Below, one piece after another: positions 23,001-32,409 of a DNA stretch of 64,000 nucleotides; position 1 is the stretch's first letter; each line of letters starts with the position of its first letter. Origin of the DNA: Bryum argenteum (taxonomy: Eukaryota > Streptophyta > Bryopsida > Bryales > Bryaceae); assembly GCA_037043015.1 (NCBI GenBank), contig CM073323.1:1488001-1552000 (forward strand). Direction: 5' to 3'. The translations under genes and the position numbers were made by a program. The notes under the pieces were generated by a model. It did not search any database. It saw only the letters and a program-made list of their open reading frames with translations, and was not told the origin of the DNA.

Positions 23001-23699
23001 AATCATGTGCATTCTCAATACTACATGGGAATTCATCCTACTCCTCCTCATATGCAACAGGTGTCACTCATCAACCTCCAATTGTCTCACAAGATGCTCA
23101 AACGGTGGTTTTTCATCCCAATGTGGCTCAATTTCCTACATCTTCCACTCAATCGGAATTCAAGGCAAATCAAAGTGCCAATATGATCATTCATGAGTTG
23201 GAGACACAAGTCATGACCTCATCTAGTCACCATCCACCCACGCAACATGGGCGGTGATGACAAGGCAACAACGCTGAACAATCCTTCCTTGATGCCATCT
23301 CAAAAGAAACTAGTAGCATAGGAGATGCCCATGATGTTCAAGCTATGAAGAATTTTGTTGGTGAAAGAAACTAGAGAGATTCTTCATGAGCCACCTTTAG
23401 ATAATCCCTCCATGGAAGATGCACCACTATATGAGCTACTTAGTGATGAGGAAGATGATCTTCACCAATTTGTGGAACTCATGGAGGTTTGCAATCAAGA
23501 TAAGAGGGTGTCAAAAAATCGGCATAGCCGTGTTTTCAATCCGGCGGAGGAGTATGATTTGTGGTCCGATCTTTGCACTCTCCAAGCTAATATCTCTATA
23601 GCCCAACTCATCCAAGTTCTTTCCTTCTTTGAGGAAGGAATTTAAGGAGGAGCCACAATGCCTCGTAGACCTAAACAAAAGATCGTGACTACAAGGGTG

Positions 23700-24420
23700 T
23701 ATGTAGAGAGCGATTGATGATGGAGCTTTTGAAATTGATGTCTCTATTCTGACAAGGTGATTCCACATGCCTTGATAGATGGAGGAAGCGGTATTAATAT
23801 CATGCCACTTTCTACAATGGAGAGTTTGGGTTTGGTACTAACCGGTCCTTCACCATACATAGTGAAGGTGGCGGATGAGCGCTCCATCAAGCCACTTGGC
23901 CAAATGTGGTTGTCAAATGGAAGCCGGAGGAGAAATCTACACATTGACTTTTCATGTTTTGAGGTTGACAAAAAAGAGGGGGCATATCCTCTTATTTTAG
24001 GCCGAGATTGGTTGAGGAGGGCCAATGCTTCCGATTGTTGGTCTATTACTACATCCACCTTGACATTTGGTCCATTTGATAACCGGGCCTTGGTGACGTT
24101 GGGTACTCCAACCACTTCACAAAGTTCAATCATAGGAGAGAAACCAAAAACCAAAGATGAGCTTAGTGTTGAGAAGGTGGGCTATGTACATCCTATGTTG
24201 ACTGTGGGAAAGAATCCTATTGATTTAGGGCCAATTAAGAATTTAGGTCCTGGCCTTTATGATTGGGAAGATGATGGTGAATTCACTACGTGGCTTCAAG
24301 AGCATCTTGAGGATCATGAGACACCTCGAGTCAAGCGGTGCATGTCATTTCCACGAGGAGAGAGGAAGTACATGAGGTTGACATTGATTCGGTTTGGTGA
24401 CCTTGCTTGATGAAGTGGAG
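23700..24420 (+). pseudogene. Retrotransposon aspartic protease region
   Basis: ALIDGGSGINIMP at about 23770-23810 corresponds to the retroviral-type protease active-site loop (D-G-G-S-G form common in plant Ty3/gypsy elements). ILGRDWL at about 23996-24018 matches the second conserved protease motif. The frame stays open for 217 codons and then shifts near 24400. Confidence 0.75.
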
Positions 24421-24485
24421 TATGAAGCGGTGTATAATCTTGAGATTGATGGGCACCCAACCTCATGGTATGGAAGGATTGTTGA

Positions 24486-25400
24486 ATGAAGAGGACATTC
24501 TACCACCACCACTTCATTTCCGCAAAACCTCCACAAGTTTGGAGGTTGGAAGTGACCTCCCTATATACCCCGCGGTTTCCTAGTGATTGGTATCATGGCC
24601 CTACAAATCCAATTACGGTTCCTATTAATGATTGCCAAGATGTGGATGTTTCATTGGAGAATGAGGAGGCACGATTCATCAAAATGGGAGCTCAATTGAC
24701 AAAGGAGGAGATAGCAAAGTACAAAGAGCTAGTGCTAGAATTTCGAGACATTTTTGCTTGGTCTTATAAGGATCTCAAGGGCATTCCACCGGAGATAGTG
24801 CAACACACTATACCTCTTCTTCCCCGGTACTCAACCGGTTCGACAAAAGGAGAGGCGTATGAATCCCCGTCTTCAACTTATTGTGAAGGCGAGTTAGAGA
24901 AGCTTTTGGAGCGGGGTTCATTAAACTCGTAGAGATCACAGATTGGGTGTCTCCTATGGTCCTTGTCAAGAAGAAGAACGGCAAATTGAGAGTGTGCATT
25001 GACTATCGGCGCTTGAACAAGGCCACTCAAAGGACCATTTTCCTCTCCCATTTGTCAATCAAATTCTAGATGAGGTAGCCGGTCATGAACTCTACACATT
25101 TTTGGATGGATACTCGGGTTACAATCAAGTGTCCATACATCCAAATGATTACCACAAGACCGCATTCACCACACCTTGGGAACCTTCATCTATGTAGTCA
25201 TGCCTTTTGGATTGTGCAATGCTCCATCACCCTTCCAAAGAGCCATGACCGCCATCTTCTTTGATTTGCTTCACAAATCCATGTCGGTATTCATTGATGA
25301 TTTTAGCACCCAAACCAAAGCAATAGACCATTATGTCATGTTGCGTGAATGTTTTTTGGTGTCGGCGCAACCAACTAACTAGCATTAAATCCAAACCAAA
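24486..25400 (+). pseudogene. Retrotransposon reverse transcriptase region
   Basis: The segment preceding the enzyme (FRDIFAWSYKDLKGIPP) is at about 24740-24790. Fingers and palm motifs follow: WVSPMVLVKKKNGKLRVC, then DYRRLNKAT near 25000, GYSGYNQVSIHP, VMPFGLCNAPSPFQRAM and the catalytic VFIDDF at about 25290. At least three frame changes split it (near 24930, 25030 and 25180). Confidence 0.85.
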
Positions 25401-25479
25401 GTATATATGGGGTACAAAAAGGAGTGTTGCTTGGCTATGTAGTATCTAAGGTCGGAAAGAGCCGGATCCCGAGAAGATA

Positions 25480-26340
25480 GAAGTGATTCTCAATCTTGAG
25501 CCTCCAACTACGGTTAAGGGAATTCAACGAGCATTAGGACATTTTGGGTGGTATAGAGACATCATCATGCCAAATTATGCCACGGCGGCCATTCCACTCA
25601 CCAATCTCACACGCAAGGATGTTAAGTTTGTGTGGACCCCGAACGTCAGCGGTTTTGATGCTCTCAAATCCAAGTTGACATCCTTTCCTCGCCTTGTTGC
25701 ACCGGATTGGGAGAAGCCCTTCCATGTATATTGTGATGCATCGGCGGTGGCCGTTGGAGCTACATTGTGTCAAGCTCATGGTCCCGAGAACAAAGACCGT
25801 CCTATTGCTTTTGCTAGTAGGCAATTGACACTTTCGTGAGCGGAATTATTCCACCACGGATAGGGAATGTTTAGCCATGGTTTTTAGTGCAAAGAAGTTC
25901 CGCCATTACCTACTCATGAATCCGGTGGTGTTTTTTGTTGATCATTTGGCATTGAGATACATGGTCAACAAACCGGATCTTAGTGGTCGGGTGGCTCGAT
26001 GGGTGTTCTTCTTAGAAGAGCTTGACTATACGGTGGAGTACAAACCCGGGCGTCTACACTTACAAGCGGATCATCTATCTATAATTTCGAATCCTTGGGT
26101 ATGGTGGAGATTGATGATGAGCTTCCCGATGCTAATTTGTTTTCCATCACCGTAGTTCCTACATGGGATACTTACATATCCGAATTCTTAAGTACTCAAA
26201 AGCTTCCCGAGCACTTGGACGCTAATGAGAGGAGGAAGATTAGAGTGAATAGCCGGCACTATGCAATCATTGCAAATCGGTTGTACCGACGCGGCATTGA
26301 TGGTGTTCTTCGTCGATGTGTGAGTGAGCCCGGTTACTAC
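25480..26340 (+). pseudogene. Retrotransposon RNase H region
   Basis: The linker after reverse transcriptase (GHFGWYRDII) is followed by the RNase H core FHVYCDASAVAVGATL (about 25720-25770), PIAFASRQL and, after a frame change near 25840, VFFVDHLALRYMVNKP and EYKPGRLHLQADHLS. Confidence 0.85.
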
Positions 26341-27382
26341 TAAAATCATTGAAGCATGTCATGATGGCGCTTGTGGAGGACATTTTTCCGGGCGTCTTCT
26401 CGCACTTAAAATTCTTCGCGCCGGTTACTTTTGGCCCACCTTATTTGCAGATGCACATCGACATGCCACTCGATGTGATGCTTGCAAAGATATGCAAGGA
26501 ATGATCTTCATATGGCACTTCCACTTCATCCTTCCTTACCCTTGCTCCCATTTGAGAAATGGGCATAGATTATATTGGACCGGTTCACCCTACATCACCA
26601 CGTCAAAATGCATACATTCTATTGGCGGTGGATTACTTGACCAAATGGGTAGAAGCCAAGGCAGCGATTAAGACCGCAGACAAAGAAGACCACGGCAAGG
26701 TTTATGTTTGAAGATATTTTCACTCGCTTTGAGTCCCCAAAATATTGATTAGTGACCGTCATGTACTCATTTCCTCAATGACCTTATTGAGAACTCACTA
26801 ACGCTTATGGCATTGATCATAGGAAGACCACACCCTATCACCCACAAACCAATGGCTTAGCGGAAAGAGTCAACCAAACCATTGTAAGGATTCTAAGAAA
26901 GACCGTATACGACAACAAGAGAGATTGGGATGCTAAACTTAATGCGGCGTTGTGGGCATATCGTACTACCTTCATGTCACCACAAAGAAACTCCATTTGC
27001 TTTGGTCTATGGCGTGGAAGCCATCTTGCCAATTGAGATTGAAATTCCTTCATTACGCATTGCCCTCAATGATAGATGGCGGTTTCAAAATCAATTCATG
27101 ATAGGTGCTTTCATGCTAGAAGGCTTAAATGAAACAAGGAGATTTAGTCTTCAACACATAGAGACGGCTCAACGGAGGAAGAAGGCCGCATTTGACAAGT
27201 CCCACAAGAAACGAACTTTGATCCCCTGGACCATGGTGATGTTACAAGATGGTAAGAAGCTTGAATTTCCAAGCAAGCTTGATGCAATTTGGTTGGGACC
27301 ATATTGGATTATGGAGGTGTATCCAAACAACACAGTTCAATTGGCAACATTGGATGGGACATATTTTCCCACACGCATTTAA
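26320..27382 (+). pseudogene. Retrotransposon integrase region
   Basis: The HHCC zinc-binding part is at about 26350-26490 (CHDGACGGHFSG ... RCDACK). The DDE core is broken into several frames: the first acidic strand near 26563, ISDRH near 26750, and HPQTNGLAERVNQT (catalytic Glu) at about 26838-26882, followed by WAYRTT. The C-terminal part ends LGPYWIMEVYPNNTVQL near 27345. No chromodomain. Confidence 0.85.
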
Positions 27383-27503
27383 TGGCGAGAGATGCAAGAC
27401 ATACCATGTGTGACCGTCTTTGCCCAATGGGGAGCCTCTTGCCTACGAGGCTTCAAGACTCTAGGCCCGTTGCATTCTCACGAATGCCCCGCAGATGGTC
27501 GAC

Positions 27504-28851
27504 ACTGAGCCATACAAATGGCTCACGTATTAGTTATTGAATATCTAGATACAAAATACATTTGATTATAGTAGTTTGTGTGGTTCCTATAGGCTAAATG
27601 CATTAAATTTGAATTTATAGAAATAGGCTCGGAAGTTATTAGAATAATTAAGAAAAGCATTGAGTATGGCAATTTAGTGACAATTACATGATTTTATGTT
27701 AGGGAGGATAACTAAATTGTTAGAATTGAAGAATATTTGATGTGAGGTAGTATTAGAGTTAGAGGTAGATAGGCAATTTAGAAAGTAGAAAGGTAAGAAG
27801 GAAGGTGAGGGAGTAGGATTTCTCCCTCATGCTTCCCCTCTCCCCCTTTATCTTTTCTTTCTTTCTCATTTCTTTTTACTTGTCTCTCTCTTTTTGCTAG
27901 GGTTTGCTAGTTTTGTCTCTCTTGTTTTTTGGTGTATGTGTGTGGTTTTTGAGATGCTTCTAGGTTGTGGCTATGGAGAATGGAGTTAGTGATCTAAGAT
28001 GGAGAAAACACACAAGTAGAATGTGTGGAGTTGTTGGATGTGGGTGTGAGTGTGGGTAGGTTAGGGTAGAAGATAGGAGAGTGGATTTCCCGACCAAGAT
28101 CTGGATCTGCCAACTTTGGGAAGGTGTAGCGTTTGGCTGGAGACGAGTTTGAGCAAGCCCTTTGGAGGAAAGGAGCGTCTTGAAGCCAGCTTTCCAACGA
28201 GCCCAAGCGCGCGGTCATAGGAGCAGCGACGGGGAGCTATGGCGGATCTCCCAAGAGGACTTCACCGGCTTGCGGCGGACGGCGAGAAGAGGCGGCGCTG
28301 ACTTGAAGAACGATTTCTATCGGTAGGAGACAAATCTGAGCAAGCCCTTTGGAGGAGAGGAGCGCCTTGAAGCCAGCTTTCCAAAGAGCCTAGGCTTCCT
28401 CTTTTTGGATCATGGACGGAGGAATGGTGATCGATTAAGTGAAAGCATGTCTACTGTGGAGGGCAAATTGAAGGCCTGACTTTGAGGCCGCATAACTCAA
28501 GTTTTAGGAAGAACCACGAGACGTGCTTCCGGATTCAAGTACATCATCAAGCTAGCTCTCTGTAGACTCCTAGCTTGCCTCAAGAAGAGCAAGGACGAGG
28601 GAGATACGGCCATTTTAGTGGCCAAGGGTCCAGCTGAGGTTGGACCCCAATTGTACTTCTTCTTCCCCCATTGGTTTTCTTGTGATGTTTATTGCATCTC
28701 GTGTCTTGATGATCGTGTGATGGTGGATGCATGGTGTTTGTGAATGCTTGTTAGGATTTAGAGTCCATTGCTTGGAAGGGCTAGGTAGGTGTCTCCACTC
28801 TCAACCGGCCCAACTCTAGGGCTTTTCTTCCTACGGGTTGAATTGCTCATA
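27504..28851 (+). repeat. 3' LTR
   Basis: Matches the 5' LTR over its whole length with only single-base or two-base length differences in short runs (for example the C run near 27843, the G run near 28231, and one AG unit near 28585). The first two bases are AC rather than TG. Followed by the target duplication GCTGG at 28852. Confidence 0.92.
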
Positions 28852-29331
28852 GCTGGGGAATGGATGAAAACGCGAAGGCAGCCCTCAGATTCATGCACAC
28901 AATCCATGTTAACAATCCGGAGGATGTGGCATCGAAGGGAAATTTCTTCTTGAATTTTGAGAGGATTTCAAGTTTTTTTACAACCATTCGTGTCGGCGTC
29001 CCAGTGGTACCGACAGGGAATGGATTAGAGGAGGTAGATAACACGAAGGGCCTGGTCCGAAGGACACTCCTAGTGGGCACCGCGCTGCGCCGGAGGGATT
29101 CAACGAGGTGTGTGCTGGAGTAGCGATTTTTATTGCGTTCATTGTAAGATTGACGGTAGTGTAGATGAAGCATCGGAGCTTGTGATGAGATCTTTAGGGT
29201 TTTGAGTATGAAAAAATTGTTCTCCAACTCTAACTAGACGCTGTACATAGTCAAAAATTTAGTTGAATGAATTTGCAATTGCGCCAAGGGACTGAGAGCA
29301 ATCTTTTATTGCCGTTGGCTTTGCGTACACG

Positions 29332-30195
29332 CTGAATCTCTGTAAGAGGCACGCTGAATCTCTGTAAGAGGCTCGGCTGCGGTTGGCTCGTTTCTGCCAG
29401 GGAGTTGCTGCTGCCGCGCCGAGTTCTTGCTCCCATCGCCATTTGCCGCTGCCATTCCTCCAAACCTTCACCCAAGTATGCCAATTCGCAACGTGCTCGC
29501 AAATGCCGTCATTTTGGCACCCCTCTGCTAATTGTGAGGGCTGGGCTTTATCTGGTATGTCAACAAATGATCGGGACGCGATGGGTTGGGCGAAGGCCGC
29601 GATGACCGCGATGCCTGCGGCAATTCTGTCAGCGGCGTTCATCTACGGCGTTCATCATCATGTACAAACGATGGATAAAATCGGCACGAAGCATGTATAA
29701 ACGATGGATAAAATCGGCTGGAGAATGGATGAAAACGCGAAGGCAGCCCTCAGATTCATGCACACAATCCATGTTAACAATCCGGAGGATGTGGCATCGA
29801 AGGGAAATTTCTTCTTGAATTTTGAGAGGATTTCAAGTTTTTTTACAACCATTCGTGTCGGCGTCCCAGTGGCACCGACAGGGAATGGATTAGAGGAGGT
29901 GGAGGTGGATAAGACGAAGGGCCTGGTCCGAAGGACACTCCTAGTGGGCACCGCGCTGCGCCGGAGGGATTTAACAGAGTGTGTGCTGGAGTAGCGGATT
30001 TTAATTACGTTCATTGTAAGATTGAGGATTGTGAAGATGAAGGATCGGAGCTTGTGATGAGATCTTTGGGTTGGTGAGTATGAAAAAATTGTTGTCCAAC
30101 TCTAAGTAGATGCTTTAAATAGCCAAAAATTTAGTTGAATGAATTTGCAATTGCACCAAGGGAGTGAGAGCAATTTTTTTTTGCCGTTGGCGTTG
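29332..30195 (+). repeat. Array unit 4 (complete, uninterrupted)
   Basis: Runs from ACGCTGAATCTCTGTAAGAGG to the point where sequence after GCGTACAC leaves the family (about 30195). Its small ORF is split by one TAA near 29697 into a 5' part and a 96-codon 3' part (29704-29994). Confidence 0.85.
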
Positions 30196-30490
30196 CGTAC
30201 ACTCAACCGGACCGTCTTTGAAAAATTATCTTCCCCGCAAAGTGCTAGTACCGCTTCGCTGAGGTGCATTACCTGGGTTTATCGTCTATGTTCAATGTTG
30301 TTGCTGTTTGAAAGCGATTCTAATGACCATGTTGGCGATACTTTCATGCCCTCACGCGACTGTTTCTTCTCCCTCCCACAATTTTAACAGCAAACTTCAT
30401 ATCACGCTCAAGCCGAATCGCGCAACACTTGTCGAGGGGTCTTCAAGGTCATTCTTGTACAATTCACGGAGAATTGAATGGAGCAGGTCG
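30196..30490. other. Array-to-gene junction and probable 5' leader
   Basis: Unique sequence from the end of array unit 4 to the first ATG chosen for the next gene. One frame is open across it into that gene from an ATG at 30308, so the protein may be longer at its N-terminus. Confidence 0.4.
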
Positions 30491-31086
30491 ATGGGAGGGC
30501 AAGGCACTTTGATCAACCTTCCTCTTTTGATGAGGTAAGTTAACGTCTCTTAATCTAATTGCGATTGTACTCAAAGGTCCTAAATTCCTCGAAAGCATTC
30601 TGTTTCTTGCAACATTACCTGATCGATCTGATTAAGACGGCTCTTGATGTGAAATACGCTCTGGAGAGAGCATTTCTGTTAAGTATTTTTCATTTTATAT
30701 CTGACATTATTGCTCGACAACTAACTCAGATTCTCCATGTTTCAGAGAGGAGTCTGGACTTCGTACAAGGAGCCGAGAAAGTGTGCGAAGTGACATGTTC
30801 TCAAAGCTGTATCCTGGCAACAATTCATGGCTCGGCAAGTATTTGGAATTGGAGAAATCGCATGGCGACGGAGATTCTCAGAAAACGGCGGTTGTGGATG
30901 TTCATATCAGATTTTCGCTGTCGGAGCCTAAAAGCTTGGCAGAAGCGGCGTCGAGGTTTGCTCCACCTTGGTTTAAACTTTTGAAAACAGCTTAGCCGTT
31001 ACTACCTCTTCTTCTGCAGGGTGAGTCTTCTTGTGATTGCAACGTACAGTGACTTTCCTGATTACTACGATATGAACCGTTGTTAA
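30491..31086 (+). CDS. Small hypothetical protein, three exons
   Basis: Exons 30491-30534, 30746-30955 and 31020-31086 join in one frame across GT-AG introns (GTAAGT...TTTCAG and GTTTGC...CTGCAG) to give 106 residues. The second exon holds the most gene-like sequence (DMFSKLYPGNNSWLGKYLEL, then DVHIRFSLSEPKSLAEAASR); the last ends YSDFPDYYDMNRC. I do not recognise the family. The first Met is uncertain, since the frame is open upstream to an ATG at 30308. It ends 50 bp before the membrane-protein gene at 31136, so the two could share a transcript. Confidence 0.4.
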
Positions 31087-31135
31087 GGTACGTATCTCAC
31101 ATCCATTGTTTCTTATCCTTTCCCTTGATTTGTTC

Positions 31136-31723
31136 ATGGCAGGTGGTGGAGGGGGCAACAGAGATAGCGACTTCTTCAGTCGTCTCGGCTATGGCGGTGA
31201 TGATGATTCGAACAAGAACAGACACCGGAAGAGAAGGCTGGTGTTAGGACTCCATCAATGGTGGGCCGTGGGGGTTGCCTTGACGTCTCTGCTAGTGTGG
31301 TTGATGAGAGCTTATAGTGGGATTCCTCAGCGGACGCAATTCTCAGTCTCTCAATTTGTGGATGGCGTCTTATGGCTTGGCTTAATGTGGTGCGTCGCAG
31401 CATTTTGTCTCTGGACTGCTCGAATGCTCATCTCGTTGACACCATCCGGTAAATACGTCAAAGCTTTCTCCTTTGGAAGGGAGTTCGTTATGACATCCAA
31501 AGTCGATGAATGGATGGCTCATAATGTAGTGACTGTTCCATGTTTGATTATATCGCTCTTTTTAGTTTGTGACATAATACACTACGGAAAGCACCTCGAT
31601 GTATTTCTACGTTCACTTTTACGTTCACATAGAGTTGGTGTTCCACCCGGGGCGAATTCTCTATTTTCTAGGGGAGTGAAGAGGAGAAGTTCTTCTACTT
31701 CAGCGAAGCGGCGGAAGGGCTGA
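31136..31723 (+). CDS. Hypothetical membrane protein
   Basis: A 195-residue single-exon frame starting MAGGGGGNRDSDFF. The N-terminus is Gly-rich and then basic (NKNRHRKRRL). Three hydrophobic stretches follow: WWAVGVALTSLLVWLM, GVLWLGLMWCVAAFCLW and VTVPCLIISLFLVCDII, which look like membrane helices. The C-terminus is Ser/Arg/Lys-rich (SRGVKRRSSSTSAKRRKG). The family is not recognised. The overall shape (short soluble tail, helices, basic tail) gives no enzyme clue. Confidence 0.5.
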   Translation: MAGGGGGNRDSDFFSRLGYGGDDDSNKNRHRKRRLVLGLHQWWAVGVALTSLLVWLMRAYSGIPQRTQFSVSQFVDGVLWLGLMWCVAAFCLWTARMLISLTPSGKYVKAFSFGREFVMTSKVDEWMAHNVVTVPCLIISLFLVCDIIHYGKHLDVFLRSLLRSHRVGVPPGANSLFSRGVKRRSSSTSAKRRKG

Positions 31724-32409
31724 ATGTGATGCGTAGCACTTCCGAAGCGCAGAGGCTGCACGAAAAGGTTGCAGGTTTGAATAGCAAAGAGGACTGTACA
31801 CTTTGAAATTGGCGATCCCAAAGTGGACTTATTCGCACTAAATCTCATCTACTTCATTATTGTTTGGGTTTTCGTGGGACAGAGCGTTTGCGCACTTCGT
31901 ACACGGAGAATTCTCGTGTCACGTACTTACGAAGCTTTGAATTGATAAGTACTGTACATGTCGATATGTAATTACTTCTGTTTCAGAGCTCTTTGACTGA
32001 AGTCCATTGATCACCATGACGCTTGTGTCAACTGGGATGCTGAAGGCATGCGTAATATCTCATTCAGGATCGTTCTGTGAGACTTCACACGGGGTCCAGA
32101 TTCATAAAGTAGGATTGACAGGAGGTCTACAGCGATGAAAAGTCTTGACAAATTTGGGAAATATTGCGGAATACGCTTCAGGGTAATAAAGAAAAGCCTT
32201 ATCTTTTGACTGAGACGGTCCTTTCAACAGCGTAAAAGGCACTCGGCTTCGAAAACGATCCCACCCACGAATCACTTGGCGAAGCGGGAGGGAGCTACTA
32301 AAGCCAGTATCTACAATGAGGCTCAGGACAAGAAGCTTGCCTTCAAACTGCATGAAATCCACACAAACATACAAGAACAAGGAGCCTCATACAAGAAGGT
32401 TTCAATCCA
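31724..32409. other. Intergenic region between convergent genes
   Basis: About 690 bp between the 3' ends of the membrane-protein gene and FTSHI1. It presumably contains both 3' UTRs. No further gene or repeat seen. Confidence 0.5.

Larger units (their letters stand above)
18364..28851 (+). mobile_element. Ty3/gypsy LTR retrotransposon, 10.5 kb, coding region decayed
   Basis: A complete element with two LTRs of about 1.35 kb and a 5-bp target duplication GCTGG (18359-18363 and 28852-28856). The domain order gag, zinc knuckle, protease, reverse transcriptase, RNase H, integrase is that of Ty3/gypsy. No chromodomain is seen at the C-terminus. The wide leader (19.7-21.5 kb) and long LTRs suggest a non-chromovirus lineage such as Athila/Tat, which is a guess. 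The polyprotein is broken by many frameshifts and stops, yet the LTRs differ only by a few homopolymer or dinucleotide indels, so the insertion is recent and was probably mobilised by proteins from another copy. Confidence 0.92.
17921..29331 (+). repeat. Array unit 3, interrupted by a Ty3/gypsy element
   Basis: The unit runs 17921-18363 and resumes at 28857-29331. Removing the retrotransposon and one copy of GCTGG rejoins the sequence seen in units 1 and 4. Its small ORF is closed by TAA codons inside an expanded 33-bp repeat (about 18237-18355). Confidence 0.85.

Noticed and set aside
27500-27506. LTR starting at TGAGCC rather than TGTGAGCC
   Set aside because: The GCTGG target duplication and the inverted end GCTCATA fit the longer TGTGAGCC start at the 5' side; the AC at the 3' LTR is probably a change in this copy.
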